Assembly: GCA_036346375.1 (NCBI GenBank)
Contig: CM070506.1
Span: 3,224,001 to 3,288,000 of the forward strand
Reading direction: 5' to 3'
Length of the DNA stretch: 64,000 nt
Source: Guadua angustifolia
Taxonomy: Eukaryota; Streptophyta; Magnoliopsida; Poales; Poaceae
The translations under genes were made by a program, and so were the position numbers. Position 1 is the first letter of the stretch; the number at the start of each line of letters is the position of its first letter. Under the pieces are notes generated by a model that was not told where the DNA came from, searched no databases, and was given only the letters and a program-made list of their open reading frames with translations. This document shows, piece by piece, positions 35,641-48,258 of the stretch.

Positions 35641-38600
35641 TCAAAACGCCACGGACGTAGTTCTGGGAAAGTTTCTAATCAACTCAGTCCCAGCTACAGT
35701 TTTATTTGATTCAGGAGCTTCGCATTCATTCGTTTCTCGAGATTTTGCTGTGACAAATGATTTGGATATTGTTAACCTTAAAAGTACACTTCTAGTCCAA
35801 TCCCCTAGATCAAAACTCCACTCTAAGGTCGAATGTTCTGGGGTTAGGCTATTAATAAAAGGGGTAGAGTTTCTTGCGAACCTTATTACATTAGACACCC
35901 AAACCCTGGATGTTATCCTGGGAATGGATTGGTTGACTAAGCATAAGGCTGTATTAGATTGCAGGCGAAGAGTTGTGTCTATCGAGAGCCCTGATGGTAG
36001 AAAAGTGGAATTTCAAGCAATGGCGATTCGAGAGGGCGAGATGTTAGTAAAGAATCTGGAGGCCGTCGATTATAAGAGATGTACCGATTGGTCGGTGAAT
36101 ACGGGATATTTTCCCAAGGAATTACCGGGAATGCCACGAGACAGAGACATAGAGTTTGCAATCGACTTAGTACACGGAACGCGCCAATAGCAAAGACCAT
36201 CATAGAATGTCCACAGAAGAGTTGGTTAAAATGAAGAAGCGGTCGAGAATTCTTGGAAAAAGATTCATTAGGCCAGGCTCGTCACCTTAGGGAGCACGGT
36301 TACATTAGATTAAGAAGAAGGATGGGAGCTTTGGATGTGTGTAGATTATCATACGCGCGAAGTGGCGATAAAGAATAAATACCGTTACCTCGGATCGATG
36401 ATCTTTTGATCAATTAAGAGGAGCAGAGTATTCTCCAAGATCGACCTTAGATCGAGGATACCACAGTTGAAAATCAAGGCCGGGACATACCCAAGGCGCA
36501 TTTTCTTCAAGATATCGACACTATGAGTTCCTTTGTTATGTCATTTGGTGACAAATCATGACAAACTTTATGAACTTGATGAATAAAGTATTCATGGAAT
36601 ATTTAGATAAATTAGTAGTCGTGTTCATAGGCGATATTCGGTTTATTCAGGGCGGATGAAAAACGCCTTGACATTTGAGATTAGTCTTTGGAGAAGCTAA
36701 AGAGAACAACGATTGTATGCAAAGTTGATAAATGTGATTTACGGAAGAGCAAGGTAGAATTCTAGGACATGTAATGGCCGCCGAAGGAATGCAGTGGACC
36801 CAAGCAAGGTTGAAACAAGATCTTGCATTGGGAACCCGTGGAAGATTCATAAGTCGAAGTTTTCTTGGGATGGTGGTTATTACGCGATTTATAGAAGGAT
36901 TCTTGACAATTCTTTGGTTATTCTTGTTGGTGACATCGGCGCTAGTGTTAGTTCAGCGAGATGTGCCAGGAGTTTTGATATTCTTGCGATGCATCACACC
37001 AAGGGCTTGGATGCGTGTTGATGCAAAAGCGGAAGGTAGTAGCCTATGCATCAAGACAATTAAGGCCACATGAAGGAATTACCGGCGCATGATCTGGAAT
37101 TAGCGGGCGTAGTGCATGCCACGAAGATATGGCGCCACTATCTTATTGGTATCGGTGTGAGGTGTATCTGGATCGGAAGAGTCTTAAGTACATCTTCACC
37201 CAATCGACTGAACATTGGGCAAAGAAGGTGGCTAGAGTGATTAAAGATTATAATGTGGGGATTCATTATCACCCGATAAAGCCAATGTAGTGGCTGATGC
37301 CTTGAGTCGGAAAAGTCATGGTCTAAATATGATAGTGGGAGGAAGCCAGGGAGAATTGCGCAAAGATCTCCAGATATTGAAATTGGAAGTTGTTCTAGAA
37401 GGATTTGTAGCCGCGTTAGAGGTGAAGCCTATCTTGGAAGACCAGATTAGAGAAGGTCAGAAAAATGACGAGAAGATCGCACGAATCAAATCCAAAATGG
37501 AGGAAGGGCAAGCAAAAGAATTTAAGCTGGACGAGCAAAGCACGTTGTGGATGAAAGAGCGCATTTGTGTACCTAACAAAAATGAGTTGAAGTAGTTAAT
37601 ACTGGAGGAAGCTCACAACTCCAAGTATTCGATTCACTCAGGAAGTGCAAAAATGTACCAAGATTTAAAAGAGAGGTTTTGGTGGCCAAATATGAAGAGA
37701 GGTTGCTGAGCACGTAGCACTATGTGATGTATGCCAGCGAGTCAAGGCTATGCATCGAAACCGGCCGGATCGCTGCTGACCATTAAAAATACAGAGTGGA
37801 AATGGGAAGAAATCGGAATGGATTTTATCACTTGGGATTGCCAAGGGCCGCAAGGAGGTTATGACTCCATATGGGTCATCGTGGATCGATTGACAAAGGT
37901 CGTGCACTTCATACCGGTAAAGACGACCTATTCGGGAGATAAGTTAGTAGAACTATACATGGCAAGGATCGTTTGTTTGCATGGAGTGCCAAAGAAGATA
38001 GTATCGGACAGAGGTACCCAATTTACCTCAAGATTTTGGGATAAATTGCATACGGCAATGTTCACCGTTTGAACTTGATAACGTATCATCATAAGCAGAT
38101 GAATGAACGAAAGAGTCAATCAGATAATTAGAAGATATGTTGAGGGCTTGTGCATTGGCTTATACGACGACTTGGGATAAATTTCTTCCGTATGCCGAAT
38201 TTAGTTACAACAACAGCTATCAGGCTAGTCTTCAAATGTCACCCTTCGAAGCATTGTATGGTCGACCTTGTAGGACACCGTTAAATTGGAATGAGACTGG
38301 TGAGCGTCGTGTCTTGGACGGACATACTCGAAGTGAAGAAGCGAGATAGCTTGATCGAGAAAGGTTAAAGATTGTGATCAAGACAAAAGAGCTACGCGGA
38401 TAATCGCATGAGGATTTGAGCTTTGAGCCAGAAGATTATGTGTATCTCAGAGTTAAGCCTCTTAAGGAGTCGAAGTTTCACAAAAGGGTAAACTTGCACC
38501 ATGATATGTGGGACCGTTTAAGATCGTGAAGTCGAAAAAGCGAGTCGCATATCAACTGGAGTTACATGATCATTAGTAGGAGTACACAATGTCTTTCATG

Positions 38601-38805
38601 TATCGCAACTCAAGAAGTGCCTCAGAGAGTGCGAAGAGCAAACATCATTTGGGCGAAGTTGAACTACGGAAGACTTGACCTACAAGGAACAACAGATAAA
38701 AATTACGGATCTGATGGATCGAAAACCGAGAGCAAGACAACCCGTTTTGTAGAGTTTAGTGGAGCAATCACCGAAGCGAGGCCACACGGGAACGAGAGGA
38801 AGATC
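35641..38805 (+). pseudogene. RE-3 pol, copy A, heavily degraded
   Basis: The protease is open to about 36180 (ATVLFDSGASHSFVSRDFAV; VILGMDWLTKHKAVLD). RT then exists only as short frameshifted pieces; the catalytic block reads FIGD instead of FIDD near 36630. The RNase H region near 37000-37200 is broken. The tether (37290-37595, ADALSRKSHGLNMIVGG), integrase core (37731-38072, EIGMDFITW; WVIVDRLTKVVHFIP) and C-terminal integrase (38137-38349) are visible, followed by a broken chromodomain region. Many breaks sit at CAG/CTG and match a systematic pattern. Confidence 0.78.
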
Positions 38806-38867
38806 TGAAAAAGGAGTTCCCAAACGTATTCTCTAGTTAGGCTTCGAATCTCGGGGTCGAGATTCTG

Positions 38868-38881
38868 TTAAGGGGGGTAGG
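38868..38881 (+). other. RE-3 polypurine tract before the middle LTR
   Basis: TTAAGGGGGGTAGG just before the LTR at 38884, after TCGGGGTCGAGATTCTG, as at 52741-52766. Confidence 0.75.
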
Positions 38882-38883
38882 TT

Positions 38884-41598
38884 TGTAACGTCCCGAAATT
38901 AGGCCCAATTTTTAATTTTGGAGTTATTTAAATTTTTTTGAATTAATTAAAATGTATTTGCATTTAGTTGAATTATCTGAATTTTTGGGATTTATTTGGA
39001 TTTAATTGAAATTAATTTAGATTATCATTCTCTTGAATAATTAAAATCAAAAGGGGTAATTATCAAAAATAAATAAAAATATTTTATTTGAGCTCTGAAT
39101 GCCCTCAAATATTTTTTGGAATTTTTCTAAAATTTTTCGAGTATTTTTAGTGCCTTAAATAATTACTTTGAATTACTGGAATTATTTTTATTGAGAAAAG
39201 CTGGAAAATCGGCAAGCTACAGTGTCGGGCCGAGCCCAACACTGTGCTCGCGCTGGCCAAACCCTAGCACCGCTTAACCCGGGCCGTGCGATCCCGATCG
39301 GATGGACGTGGATGAGCCGCGTTGCTCGTAGCGCGTAAGCCGTTGGATCGCAGTGTCAGAGCCGCTAGGATTGTGCCGCGTGGCAAGGGTGGCCGAAATG
39401 TTATTCGCTCGGAGCCGTCGGATCGCGATCGGACGGTGGGATGTGACTGTGCATATCAGGAGGGCGCGACTATGCACCGCCGTCGCCGGTAGGCCGCCGA
39501 GGATTTTGTCAGAGATTTGCACGCACCTTGAGGCGTGTCCGAGCTGGGGATAAAGCCCATCGCATGCAGCACTTTCTCCCGTTCGCTTCGCCCTCTCGCT
39601 CGAGCTTTGCCGTCCACCGTAGTGTGCGCCCGAGCTCGCCGGAGTAGCTACTTCCCTCTCCTCGGTTCTTCATTGAGTTTCGTCGTCATCTCTTACTCTC
39701 TGCCGCCGCCGAGACTTCTCCGAGACCGCCGGGTCAAGACGCGTCCAGTGGGCCATTTCTTCACGCCGGAGAAGCTTCGTAGCGCCGCCGAGCCCATCGT
39801 CTTCCTCGTCTCCGGTCTTCGGGAGCTACTGCGCCGCCGCCAGCTACTTCGAGCCCCAGCCACCGTCGGATTTTCATCGGACGACCAAGGTAATGACACG
39901 TCCCTTCCTCTGTAGCGCTAGACCGGGATGCCTTCGGGTAAAAATGGCCGTTGGATCTTAGCAAGGGTGGCTCTGTTTGAAGCCACGAGAAGCTTGGTAA
40001 TAGCGCTTCGTTTGGGTACCCTGCACCATTAGATCCTCATCCAAACGCCCCAGTGAGTCCACGTAGGTGCAATGAATATGAAACCGTTCGGGTAACCATC
40101 GCCGTTGGATCTTCATCCAACTGCATCGGTGAGGCCACATAGGCTCGTGAATAGTAAACTCCCCGGGTAACCGCAGTCATAGGATTTGAAATGTACGGTG
40201 TGGATGTCGCCGCATGGATGGGTCGACTGTGCGATGACCGACCGTTGGATTAGGATCCAACGGCCGGAAGAATTGTGTCCGCGTGGATTGCTGGTAGCAC
40301 GCCGCGTGTCAGCCGCTGAGTGGACCAAGCACTGCTCATCGGGCCCACCTGTCAGTGTAAAGACCGCAGTGGGTGCTAACATCAGCATGATGTCATTTGG
40401 GGCCCACATGTCAGTGCCCGTGATGACGTGGCTGTCTCTGGTGCTGACACGTGTCACGCCGAGAGAATTAACCGAATTTTCAGAAGAAACATAAATAGAG
40501 TAATTCGGTTTTCCATTTATTTGAATTTCAGAAACTTGTAAATGCTATAACTTTTGCGTTTAACTCGGAATTGGGTGATCCAGTTCCTAAAAATTTGTAA
40601 AAATGCAAACTATTTATTGGTGATTTTTAATTTATTTTTAGTGGTGATCTTGCTGTCTGTATAAATATACTTATTGCACATATGATTACTCCGCGTAGAC
40701 TTCGAATTGCCGGAAGCCGTCGGGGAGGATTTGAAGAACCATCGCAAGAGCAGGACGAGAATCAAGCGCTTTTGAAGGCAAGTCATGCTTTGACCATATT
40801 GCCCTAGATTTTCAAATATATCTCGATTCAAGTTATGCATGCTATGTTAATTAAAAATGATATTGCTCATGTGGGGAAAGTAGTTAAAATACCCATCTTG
40901 TTTATGCCACCTTGGTAATACTATTTATGCATACGAAAATCCTTGTCACCATAAGATGTTAATTTATGTTGGTTGCTATATAAATGCCAACACGGGAGGC
41001 TAGGCCGTGATTAGTCGCTTAGTATGCTTGAATCGTGGAATGAATTTCAAATTTGCCAAAGAATATTGACTAAACAATTATGAAACACATTTTGGAATAA
41101 TGCGATGATGTCATGAGATGGAATTGAGGATAGCGACACATGCGGTTCTACTCATGCAATGGCGTGGGCATTGGCATGTGTTGCATAAATGCAAACCGGG
41201 TGGGAAATGATTTGGACCGGGGCAAGTGGCAGAAGGCTTCGTGCGAGTGGGCTGTGTGGCATCGGGTTGTATTAAAAGATTGTAAAGGCGTGTCGAGAAA
41301 TATGAAATGGATGTCTTGCAGGAGCGATTAAGGACTTCACCTTGAGCCTTTGAACTGAGTTTCTCATACAACCACTTGTCGGAATGGCACGGACCTAGTT
41401 TAGTAGGTCTCTAATACCTTTCCTTTGACACCTCGCATGGCAGTTACACAAAAATGTAAAGTATGGGGGGCGTACCTATCTTTCATGCTTGGTACCCATC
41501 CAAGCTATTTACTGTTCTAAACTTTGGCTCTGTGTGAGGAAGTATTAGAAAGGCGATCTTGAGGAGGTTCACTAGTAAAGTGTTAGTCTCCGAAATGC
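38884..41598 (+). repeat. RE-3 middle LTR, 3'-truncated
   Basis: Starts TGTAACGTCCCGAAATTAGG and follows the 3' LTR (52768 onward) to about 41598 (TCCGAAATGC), then leaves it and enters leader sequence of copy B. About 780 bp of LTR end, the primer site and orf0 are missing. It contains a GC-rich promoter-like block near 39230-39900 and a GACACGTGTC (G-box) near 40447. Confidence 0.82.
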
Positions 41599-41755
41599 AA
41601 GATGATTGCATAGTCCCTAGACTATGTAAGAAACCATACCTATTTATTATCTTTCAATGGATGTTAGGGATTTAAGTTACACCTGTTTCCCTTATAAGTT
41701 CTTCTACTTGCCTATTCCTTCCCTCTCATCTCTAAACCGTCGAAGCAATCAGCAG
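41599..41755 (+). other. RE-3 leader, copy B, with breakpoint palindrome
   Basis: TAGTCCCTAGACTA at 41611-41624 begins the similarity to the copy A leader. The preceding bases GATTGCA also partly match (TTGCA), so the exact join lies within about 41599-41611. Confidence 0.65.
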
Positions 41756-42944
41756 ATGGTGAACACTACATAACACCGAGCCCATGACGTGGTTCCCAAA
41801 CAAGGAGGCAGTCAAAGCAGTACACCACCACCACAGGCAGCACCGCTAGTTGACATGCAGAATCTGGGAGCTTTTCTCGCAGCACAAACGCAGTTAATGT
41901 AGACCATGATGGCAACCGTACAACAAATCAACACTCAAGCAGTCGTCAACAACCAAGCTAATAACAACGGACCGCGCCCCTACTCGAGACTGTCCGAGTT
42001 CATGAGGACACGTCCGCCAACTTTTTCAGGCAATGCTAGCCCGTTGGAGGCAGATGATTGGTTGAGAACCATCGAGAGAAAATTACATATAACACAGTGT
42101 GAAGGAAACGAGAGGGTGCTTTATGCCTCTCATCAGCTAGAAGGAACAGCAGCTGAATGGTGGGAAAACTACTGCGCATCGCAGGAGAACCCACAGGAAA
42201 TCACTTGGGAAGAATTCACCATAGCTTTTCGCCAGTACCATGTGCCAGAAGGTATCATGGAATTAAAAAAGGAAGAGTTTAAAGCGCTGAAGCAAGGAGG
42301 CAAGTCAGTGGCCGATTATTTTGAACAAGTTCACTCAACTTGCACGATACGCCCCAGAGGATGTAGCGACAGACAAGGCTAGGCTGTCCTGTTTTATGAA
42401 AGGCCTTAACACTGGACTGCAGGTGGGATTGATTACCCACACTTTTTTTGATTTTCAGGAGCTGGTAAATAAGGCACTTATACAGGAGGATAAGCGCAAG
42501 GAGCTTGATGATAATCGCAAACGCCGCATGGCGCAGCAGGGAGGATGTCAAGGTCATCAGAAGCCAAGAATGATACCCCAGCAGTTCCCCCGATTCCACC
42601 AAGGGAGCAACGTCAGGACACCGCCACCGATGCCGAGGCCAGCAGGACAAACTCCCCAGACCCCAGTCAGAGTTATCAATCAGAGTGGAGGAACCCAATA
42701 GATGTCAGGAAGACGCTGCTATAACTGCAATGAGACAGGACATTTTGCCAATGTTTGCCCAAAGAAGGGTGGGATGACACCCGTACGCTTTAACTTGGGA
42801 AATACGCCTGCAAGGACCCCTGTTCAAAGTGGAGGCAGAGGACCTGCTCAGGTCGAATCAGTGCCCCAATCAGTTGCAAGAGGCAGAGTCAACCACGTCG
42901 CGGCAGATGAAGTTCAAAACGCCACGGACGTAGTTCTGGGAAAG
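41756..42944 (+). pseudogene. RE-3 gag, copy B
   Basis: Starts ATGGTGAACACT. An in-frame TAG (near 41898, shared with copy C) precedes the core at 41906-42382 (158 aa, RPYSRLSEFMRTRPPTF to GGKSVADYF). A frameshift near 42318, the same as in copy A, moves the second half to 42321-42701. A stop before the knuckle is also shared with copy A. The knuckle and linker (42702-42944) are then cut by a solo LTR whose target duplication is GAAAG. Confidence 0.82.
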
Positions 42945-45900
42945 TGAGAGGAGCCGCCCAGACCGTCCTCGGGTTATTTGAATGACCAGTTGCCCTCATC
43001 GGATTTTGAGGCTAGCAACGGATCACCGGAGGTGTTCACGGTGCTAACACCCAAGCCCAATTAGGACAACAAGTATCCCATTCGAATAACTCGATAACAA
43101 TCCAGTATTCCCCGGTATGCGACCGAAGCTTCGCCCAGATCGCTTCAAGATACCGGTTTCCATTGCCATATCAATTCAATGCACATAAAGAACAACGAAC
43201 CCAAAACTTTACTACCAGACACGCATAATGCGGAAGCACAACAACGACTAAAAACCAAAGCACAAAGACAAACCAAACAACCACATGACTAAAACAACAC
43301 ATCTAGCATACTAGAAGCATACATAACATGACTAGACAAACAAGATAAAAGTTCAAAATTTGGCATGGCGCCCTAGAAATACGGACATCCACTCGTGCAG
43401 CATAAGAAACAAATAATTAACCAAGTATAGCACAACAACCACAAACATGGCATAAGGAGAAGCATGGATAGAAGTAACAACTAGACATGAGTTAAGCATA
43501 ATAATACAACAAGGTTCAACAATGGGAATAGACAAGTATTTTAAACATCGCCATACATAATTCTTGAAAGCTAACTATACAACAAAAGAATACACCACCA
43601 CCAAAGTAAACCAAAAGAATGACATCTCAGGAAGTGTTCTCGCCTTGAACATAGGCGTTCTATCCGAGCTTGCTTTTACTCGGTGCCCGCCCACCACCGA
43701 GAAGCGATAGGGACAGAAATCACACCCATCGAGTCCTCACGAAAAACCACAAAGCGAAGCATGAGTCTGAAGGTACTGCATAAGACTTACCCGTGGTCTA
43801 TATATGACCGACTCGAAGGAATATGCATTTGGATGTAGCAAGGTATAAGCTTAAGGTAAAAGTCTTGGAAAAGCAACTTTGGTTCATTTTACATGCAACT
43901 ACTCAATTTACAAGTTTTAAAGCATTTATGGACAGCACCTATTGCTAAAGTGAGAGCTGAATTTAAATGTTAAAGAGAGCAAGTAATAAGCGTAAACAAG
44001 TATCAACATCAAGTATACCATCTAGTTGCAATTTAAGTTATTACTACGTTGAAATGTCGGATGATACAAGCGTGCTCATATCCGAGAGCGCGGCAATTCA
44101 ATCGCTTATTCACCTGCAGGGATCATCAATCGCACGACATGTGCCACAAGGAACCTCATGTCAACCCTCCTCCCATCCATATCTACTCGTTGAACCATCC
44201 TCATGCGGCCGAGCACCTAGCAACCTACCTCGGCGGCTCAAGCCTCGCTTAGCCCTCAAGAGTAGACCTAAGCCTCGCCCTCAACCACGTCCAATCGCAT
44301 GAGGGCATGACCCATCGAGTAGTATGCCATGAAAGGGTGGCTTACCGTACCATTATATTGGGCATCACGATCAACAAAGTGTGCTCGATCAACATGGCAA
44401 ACAACGGATCGGTCCTTAACCAACACAAGTGAGACTACGACATTTGAGTCTCCACACCCAAATGATCCAACCCTCTCGCCTTGGTCTCAATTTTACATTT
44501 CAAACATAACCATTTCCATTTACAACCCAATAGTGTGAAATAATTAAACTCAAGTGATGGAACCTTCCACCACTTGGCCCATACCAAACATCTAAGCAAA
44601 CTAAGCATGGACACAATATAAATACCCATGTACTAGTTCAAGGAAGGTATTCAACAATTATCAATGGGTGAAAGTGCAGCAATTAGGTTCTAGTCCTATC
44701 CCACATTTCAATTCCTAATGCAAGGCGTAATCATCCAATAAGCAAATTATTAAGCTAAAATACAATCGTATAAGGTTAAACATGCTTAGGTGCTTGCCTT
44801 GAGCTTCGCTGGATTTTCAATAATGGTTGGCTCTCCAGTAACCCCTCGGTCACCGCGCGTTAACCATCATGGGTTAGATTCTCTACGATCACAATATATG
44901 GAAAAGAAAATGAGATGCATGCAATGCATATGAGATGAAATACTAAATGCATCCTCATGACCAATTCAAAAGTGCAAGCATTCATTTCAATTTAAGAACA
45001 AAAACTACAATGCTACTCTCTATTTCTATTCTATAGCACAAATCTGAAAATAAGAAGCACATTCCTCTAAACAAGTATAACTTTTATTTGGCTAACCCAA
45101 AAATGACTTCTTGGACTCGAAAAAGACCACAAGAGGGTGATCTAACATTACCATGCATCATAACATTCAGAATACAAATTTAAAGTTTGCAATTAAACTC
45201 TGAACTTTAGTCCCAAAGTCTGAAATTTTCAGCACAAACTGATTTCAGAGCAGCGTTGATATAAATGGCCATAACTTTTGAACCGTTTGATCAAATTGAG
45301 CAAACTTATACTCGAAACGACCACAAGACATAGGCCTACAACCTGGATTTGGCCAATCACCCAGATTCTGCTCAGAGAATTCCCAGTTCGGCCAGGAACA
45401 GAGAACAGTTTCAGAGTTTCAGAAATTTCATTGTTTCAGAACAGCATGCACAATTTTCATCATATAAATGGCTATACTTAATGGAATTGAGTAAAGGATG
45501 ATATTTTTATAATCTACATGAAATTTCCTAAAACTTCACAGGCAAAATTAATTTCTAATTCGGCCTCTAACTAATTCTTATTCACAGCTCAAGTTTCTAC
45601 CCGAAATCTTCAGCATTTTCAGAGCAGCAAGCACTAAAATTGCTATAACTTTCAGCTGGGTTAATGAAATTGAGTGATTCCAGTTGGAGATGAAAGATAA
45701 TTTCATTACCCACAACTTTCTCTACAGCCAACCTAGCAGAAAATGCTCGGAACTTGCTCAAATCGCCACGAAACTGAAGCTACAAAATCTGCTCGAAAAT
45801 TCAGACTTTGCTCCAAACCCTAGATTGGTTGTTCCCCATCAAAAACTCAAATCTCTACACTCCAAAGCCCACAAATCTACCCTTGCAGCCCCCAAAACCA

Positions 45901-46468
45901 GAAAACACCAAACCCTAACCCTAGGGAGAGCCTCACCTCAAGGGAGTGGAGGAGGAAGAGGAGGAAACCGAGTAGGGGAGGTGCTGCAGGGAGGAGGGCG
46001 CCACCAATGGGGAGGAATGCAGGAGGAGGCCGACTGGAGGTCTTTGGAAGAGGAAGGCCTGCTTGGGGAAAGGGCTGGAGGAGGCGCTGGTTTGGGGAGG
46101 AAATGAGAGAGGTGCGGCCAGGAAAAAAAAAGGAGTGGCAGCCAGGTATGAGCACTTGTGGAGGCTGGCTTGGGGAGGAAAAACCAAGAAAATGATGTGC
46201 TGATTTCAGTTTTTGGCTGCCCCCAATTCTGATGTAGTTTGCTCACTTGATCCCACTTGTAAGCAAGGGTTAGAATGGCTAAGCCCCAAAATTTTTAGCA
46301 CATGGATTCAATTTTGATGCTATGCTTTAAATTAGCATTTGACGAAAATCGTAATTGCACACTGATATTTCTAGCACTTAAACTCTGCTGAGTTTGGAAA
46401 TTCTTCTAAGTAGCAACTTAGGATATTCGTTGAAGTCGGGAGTTGATTTCGAATTTGGGGCCATGACA
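42945..46468 (-). mobile_element. Solo LTR inserted in RE-3 copy B
   Basis: A 3524-bp segment from TGAGAGGAGCC to GGCCATGACA, flanked by GAAAG at 42940-42944 and 46469-46473. Removing it restores continuity between gag and protease when compared with copy C at 49440-49447. No coding domain inside. On the minus strand it reads TGTCATGGCCCC ... CCTCTCA. Its right part (45100-46190) resembles the solo LTR at 1581-4641 in motif order, with repeated CCATAACTTT-type stretches and a GC-rich block. The left 376 bp match 28275-28650 reversed. Confidence 0.85.
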
Positions 46469-46473
46469 GAAAG

Positions 46474-48123
46474 TTTCTAGTCAACTCAGTCCCAGCTACA
46501 GTTTTATTTGATTCAGGAGCTTTGCATTCATTCGTTTCTCGAGATTTTGCTGTGACAAATGATCTGGATATTGTTAACCTTAAAAGTACACTTCTAGTCC
46601 AATCCCATGGATCAGAACTCCGCTCTAAGGTCGTATGTTCTGGGGTTAGGCTATTAATAAAAGGGGTAGAGTTTCTAGCGAACCTTATTACATTAGACAC
46701 CCAAACCCTGGATGTTATCCTGGGAATGGATTGGTTGACTAAGCATAAGGCTGTATTAGATTGCGGGCGAAGAGTTGTGTCTATCGAGAGCCCTGATAGT
46801 AGAAAAGTGGAATTTCAAGCAATGGCAGTTCGAGAGGGACAGATGTTAGTAAAGAATCTGGAGACCGTCAGTATAAGAGATGTACCAGTGGTCAGTGAAT
46901 ACCCGGATGTTTTTCCCAAGGAATTACCAGGAATGCCACCAGACAGAGACATAGAGTTTGTAATCGACTTAGTACCTGGAACCGCGCCAATAGCAAAGAG
47001 ACCATACCGGATGTCCACCGAAGAGTTGGTTAAAACGAAGAAGCAGATCGAGGAATTACTGGAAAAAAGATTCATTAGACCGAGCTCGTCACCTTGGGGA
47101 GCACCGGTTCTGTTCATTAAGAAGAAGGATGGGAGCTTTCGGATGTGTGTAGATTATCGTGCGCTTAATGAAGTGACGATAAAGAATAAATACCCGTTAC
47201 CCCGGATCGATGATCTTTTTGATCAATTAAGAGGAGCAGGAGTATTCTCCAAGATCGACCTTAGATCAGGATACCACCAGTTGAAAATCAAGACCGAGGA
47301 CATACCCAAGACTGCATTTTCTTCAAGATATGGACACTATGAGTTCACTGTTATGTCATTTGGACTGACAAATGCGCCAGCATACTCTATGAACTTGATG
47401 AATAAAGTATTCATGGAATATTTAGATAAATTTGTGGTCGTGTTCATAGACGATATTCTGGTTTATTCAAGGACGGATGAAGAGCACGCCCAGCATTTGA
47501 GATTAGTGCTGGAGAAGCTAAGAAAACAACAGTTGTATGCAAAGTTCAGTAAATGTGATTTCTGGAAGAGCAAGGTAGAATTCCTAGGACATGTAATGAC
47601 CGCCGAAGGAATTGCAGTGGACCCAAGCAAGGTTGAAACAGTACTGCATTGGGAACGGCCGAAGACGGTTACGCAGATTCGAAGTTTTCTTGGGATGGCT
47701 GGTTATTACCGCCGATTTATAGAAGGATTCTCGACAATTGCTAGACCTCTCACGCAACTGTTGAAAAAGGAGAAGAAATTTGTCTGGACACCGGATTGTG
47801 AGAAGAGTTTTCAAGAATTGAAGAAACAGCTGACATCAGCGCCAGTGTTAGTTCAACGATATGTACACCAGAGTTTTGATATTTACTGCGATGCATCACG
47901 CCAAGGGCTCGGATGCGTGTTGATGCAAAACGGAAAGGTAGTAGCCTATGCATCAAGACAATTAAGGCCACATGAAGGGAATTACCCGACGCATAATCTG
48001 GAATTAGCAGCCGTAGTGCATGCCCTGAAGATATGGCGCCACTATCTTATTGGTATCAGGTGTGAGGTGTATACAGATCAGAAGAGTCTTAAGTACATCT
48101 TCACCCAATCTGATAGTCCCTAG
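46474..48123 (+). CDS. RE-3 protease-RT-RNase H, copy B (open, truncated at RNase H)
   Basis: The frame is open from the solo-LTR junction to 48123. It begins in the protease (ATVLFDSGA; the usual Ser after this is Leu, from a C-to-T change), continues to VILGMDWLTKHKAVLDC, then RT: KRPYRMSTEELVKTKKQIEE, PSSSPWGAPVLFIKKKDGSF, YPLPRIDDLF, SRYGHYEFTVMSFGLTNAPA and the catalytic VVFIDDILVYS near 47440-47470. RNase H shows all three acidic positions in YCDAS, LELAAVVHAL and EVYTDQKS. It stops after FTQSDSP where the leader of copy C begins, so tether, integrase and chromodomain are absent. This is the best-preserved pol part of the window. It has no start codon of its own and would normally be part of Gag-Pol. 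Confidence 0.88.
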   Translation, partial: FLVNSVPATVLFDSGALHSFVSRDFAVTNDLDIVNLKSTLLVQSHGSELRSKVVCSGVRLLIKGVEFLANLITLDTQTLDVILGMDWLTKHKAVLDCGRRVVSIESPDSRKVEFQAMAVREGQMLVKNLETVSIRDVPVVSEYPDVFPKELPGMPPDRDIEFVIDLVPGTAPIAKRPYRMSTEELVKTKKQIEELLEKRFIRPSSSPWGAPVLFIKKKDGSFRMCVDYRALNEVTIKNKYPLPRIDDLFDQLRGAGVFSKIDLRSGYHQLKIKTEDIPKTAFSSRYGHYEFTVMSFGLTNAPAYSMNLMNKVFMEYLDKFVVVFIDDILVYSRTDEEHAQHLRLVLEKLRKQQLYAKFSKCDFWKSKVEFLGHVMTAEGIAVDPSKVETVLHWERPKTVTQIRSFLGMAGYYRRFIEGFSTIARPLTQLLKKEKKFVWTPDCEKSFQELKKQLTSAPVLVQRYVHQSFDIYCDASRQGLGCVLMQNGKVVAYASRQLRPHEGNYPTHNLELAAVVHALKIWRHYLIGIRCEVYTDQKSLKYIFTQSDSP

Positions 48124-48258
48124 ACTATGTAAGAAGCCATACCTATTTATTATCTTTGAATGGATGTTAGGGATTTAAGTTACACCTGTTTCCCTTATAA
48201 GTTCTTCTACTTGCCTATTCCTTCCCTCTCATCTCTAAACCGTCGAAGCAATCAGCAG
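48114..48258 (+). other. RE-3 leader, copy C, with breakpoint palindrome
   Basis: TAGTCCCTAGACTA at 48114-48127 follows directly after CACCCAATCTGA of copy B RNase H. In copy C the RNase H sequence continues as CAATCTGACATGAAC (about 51069), so the join here is abrupt. Confidence 0.75.

Noticed and set aside
34491..38805. Shared FIGD change in copies A and C as proof of common descent
   Set aside because: The surrounding differences follow the CAG/CTG error-like pattern, so shared changes there may be systematic rather than inherited.
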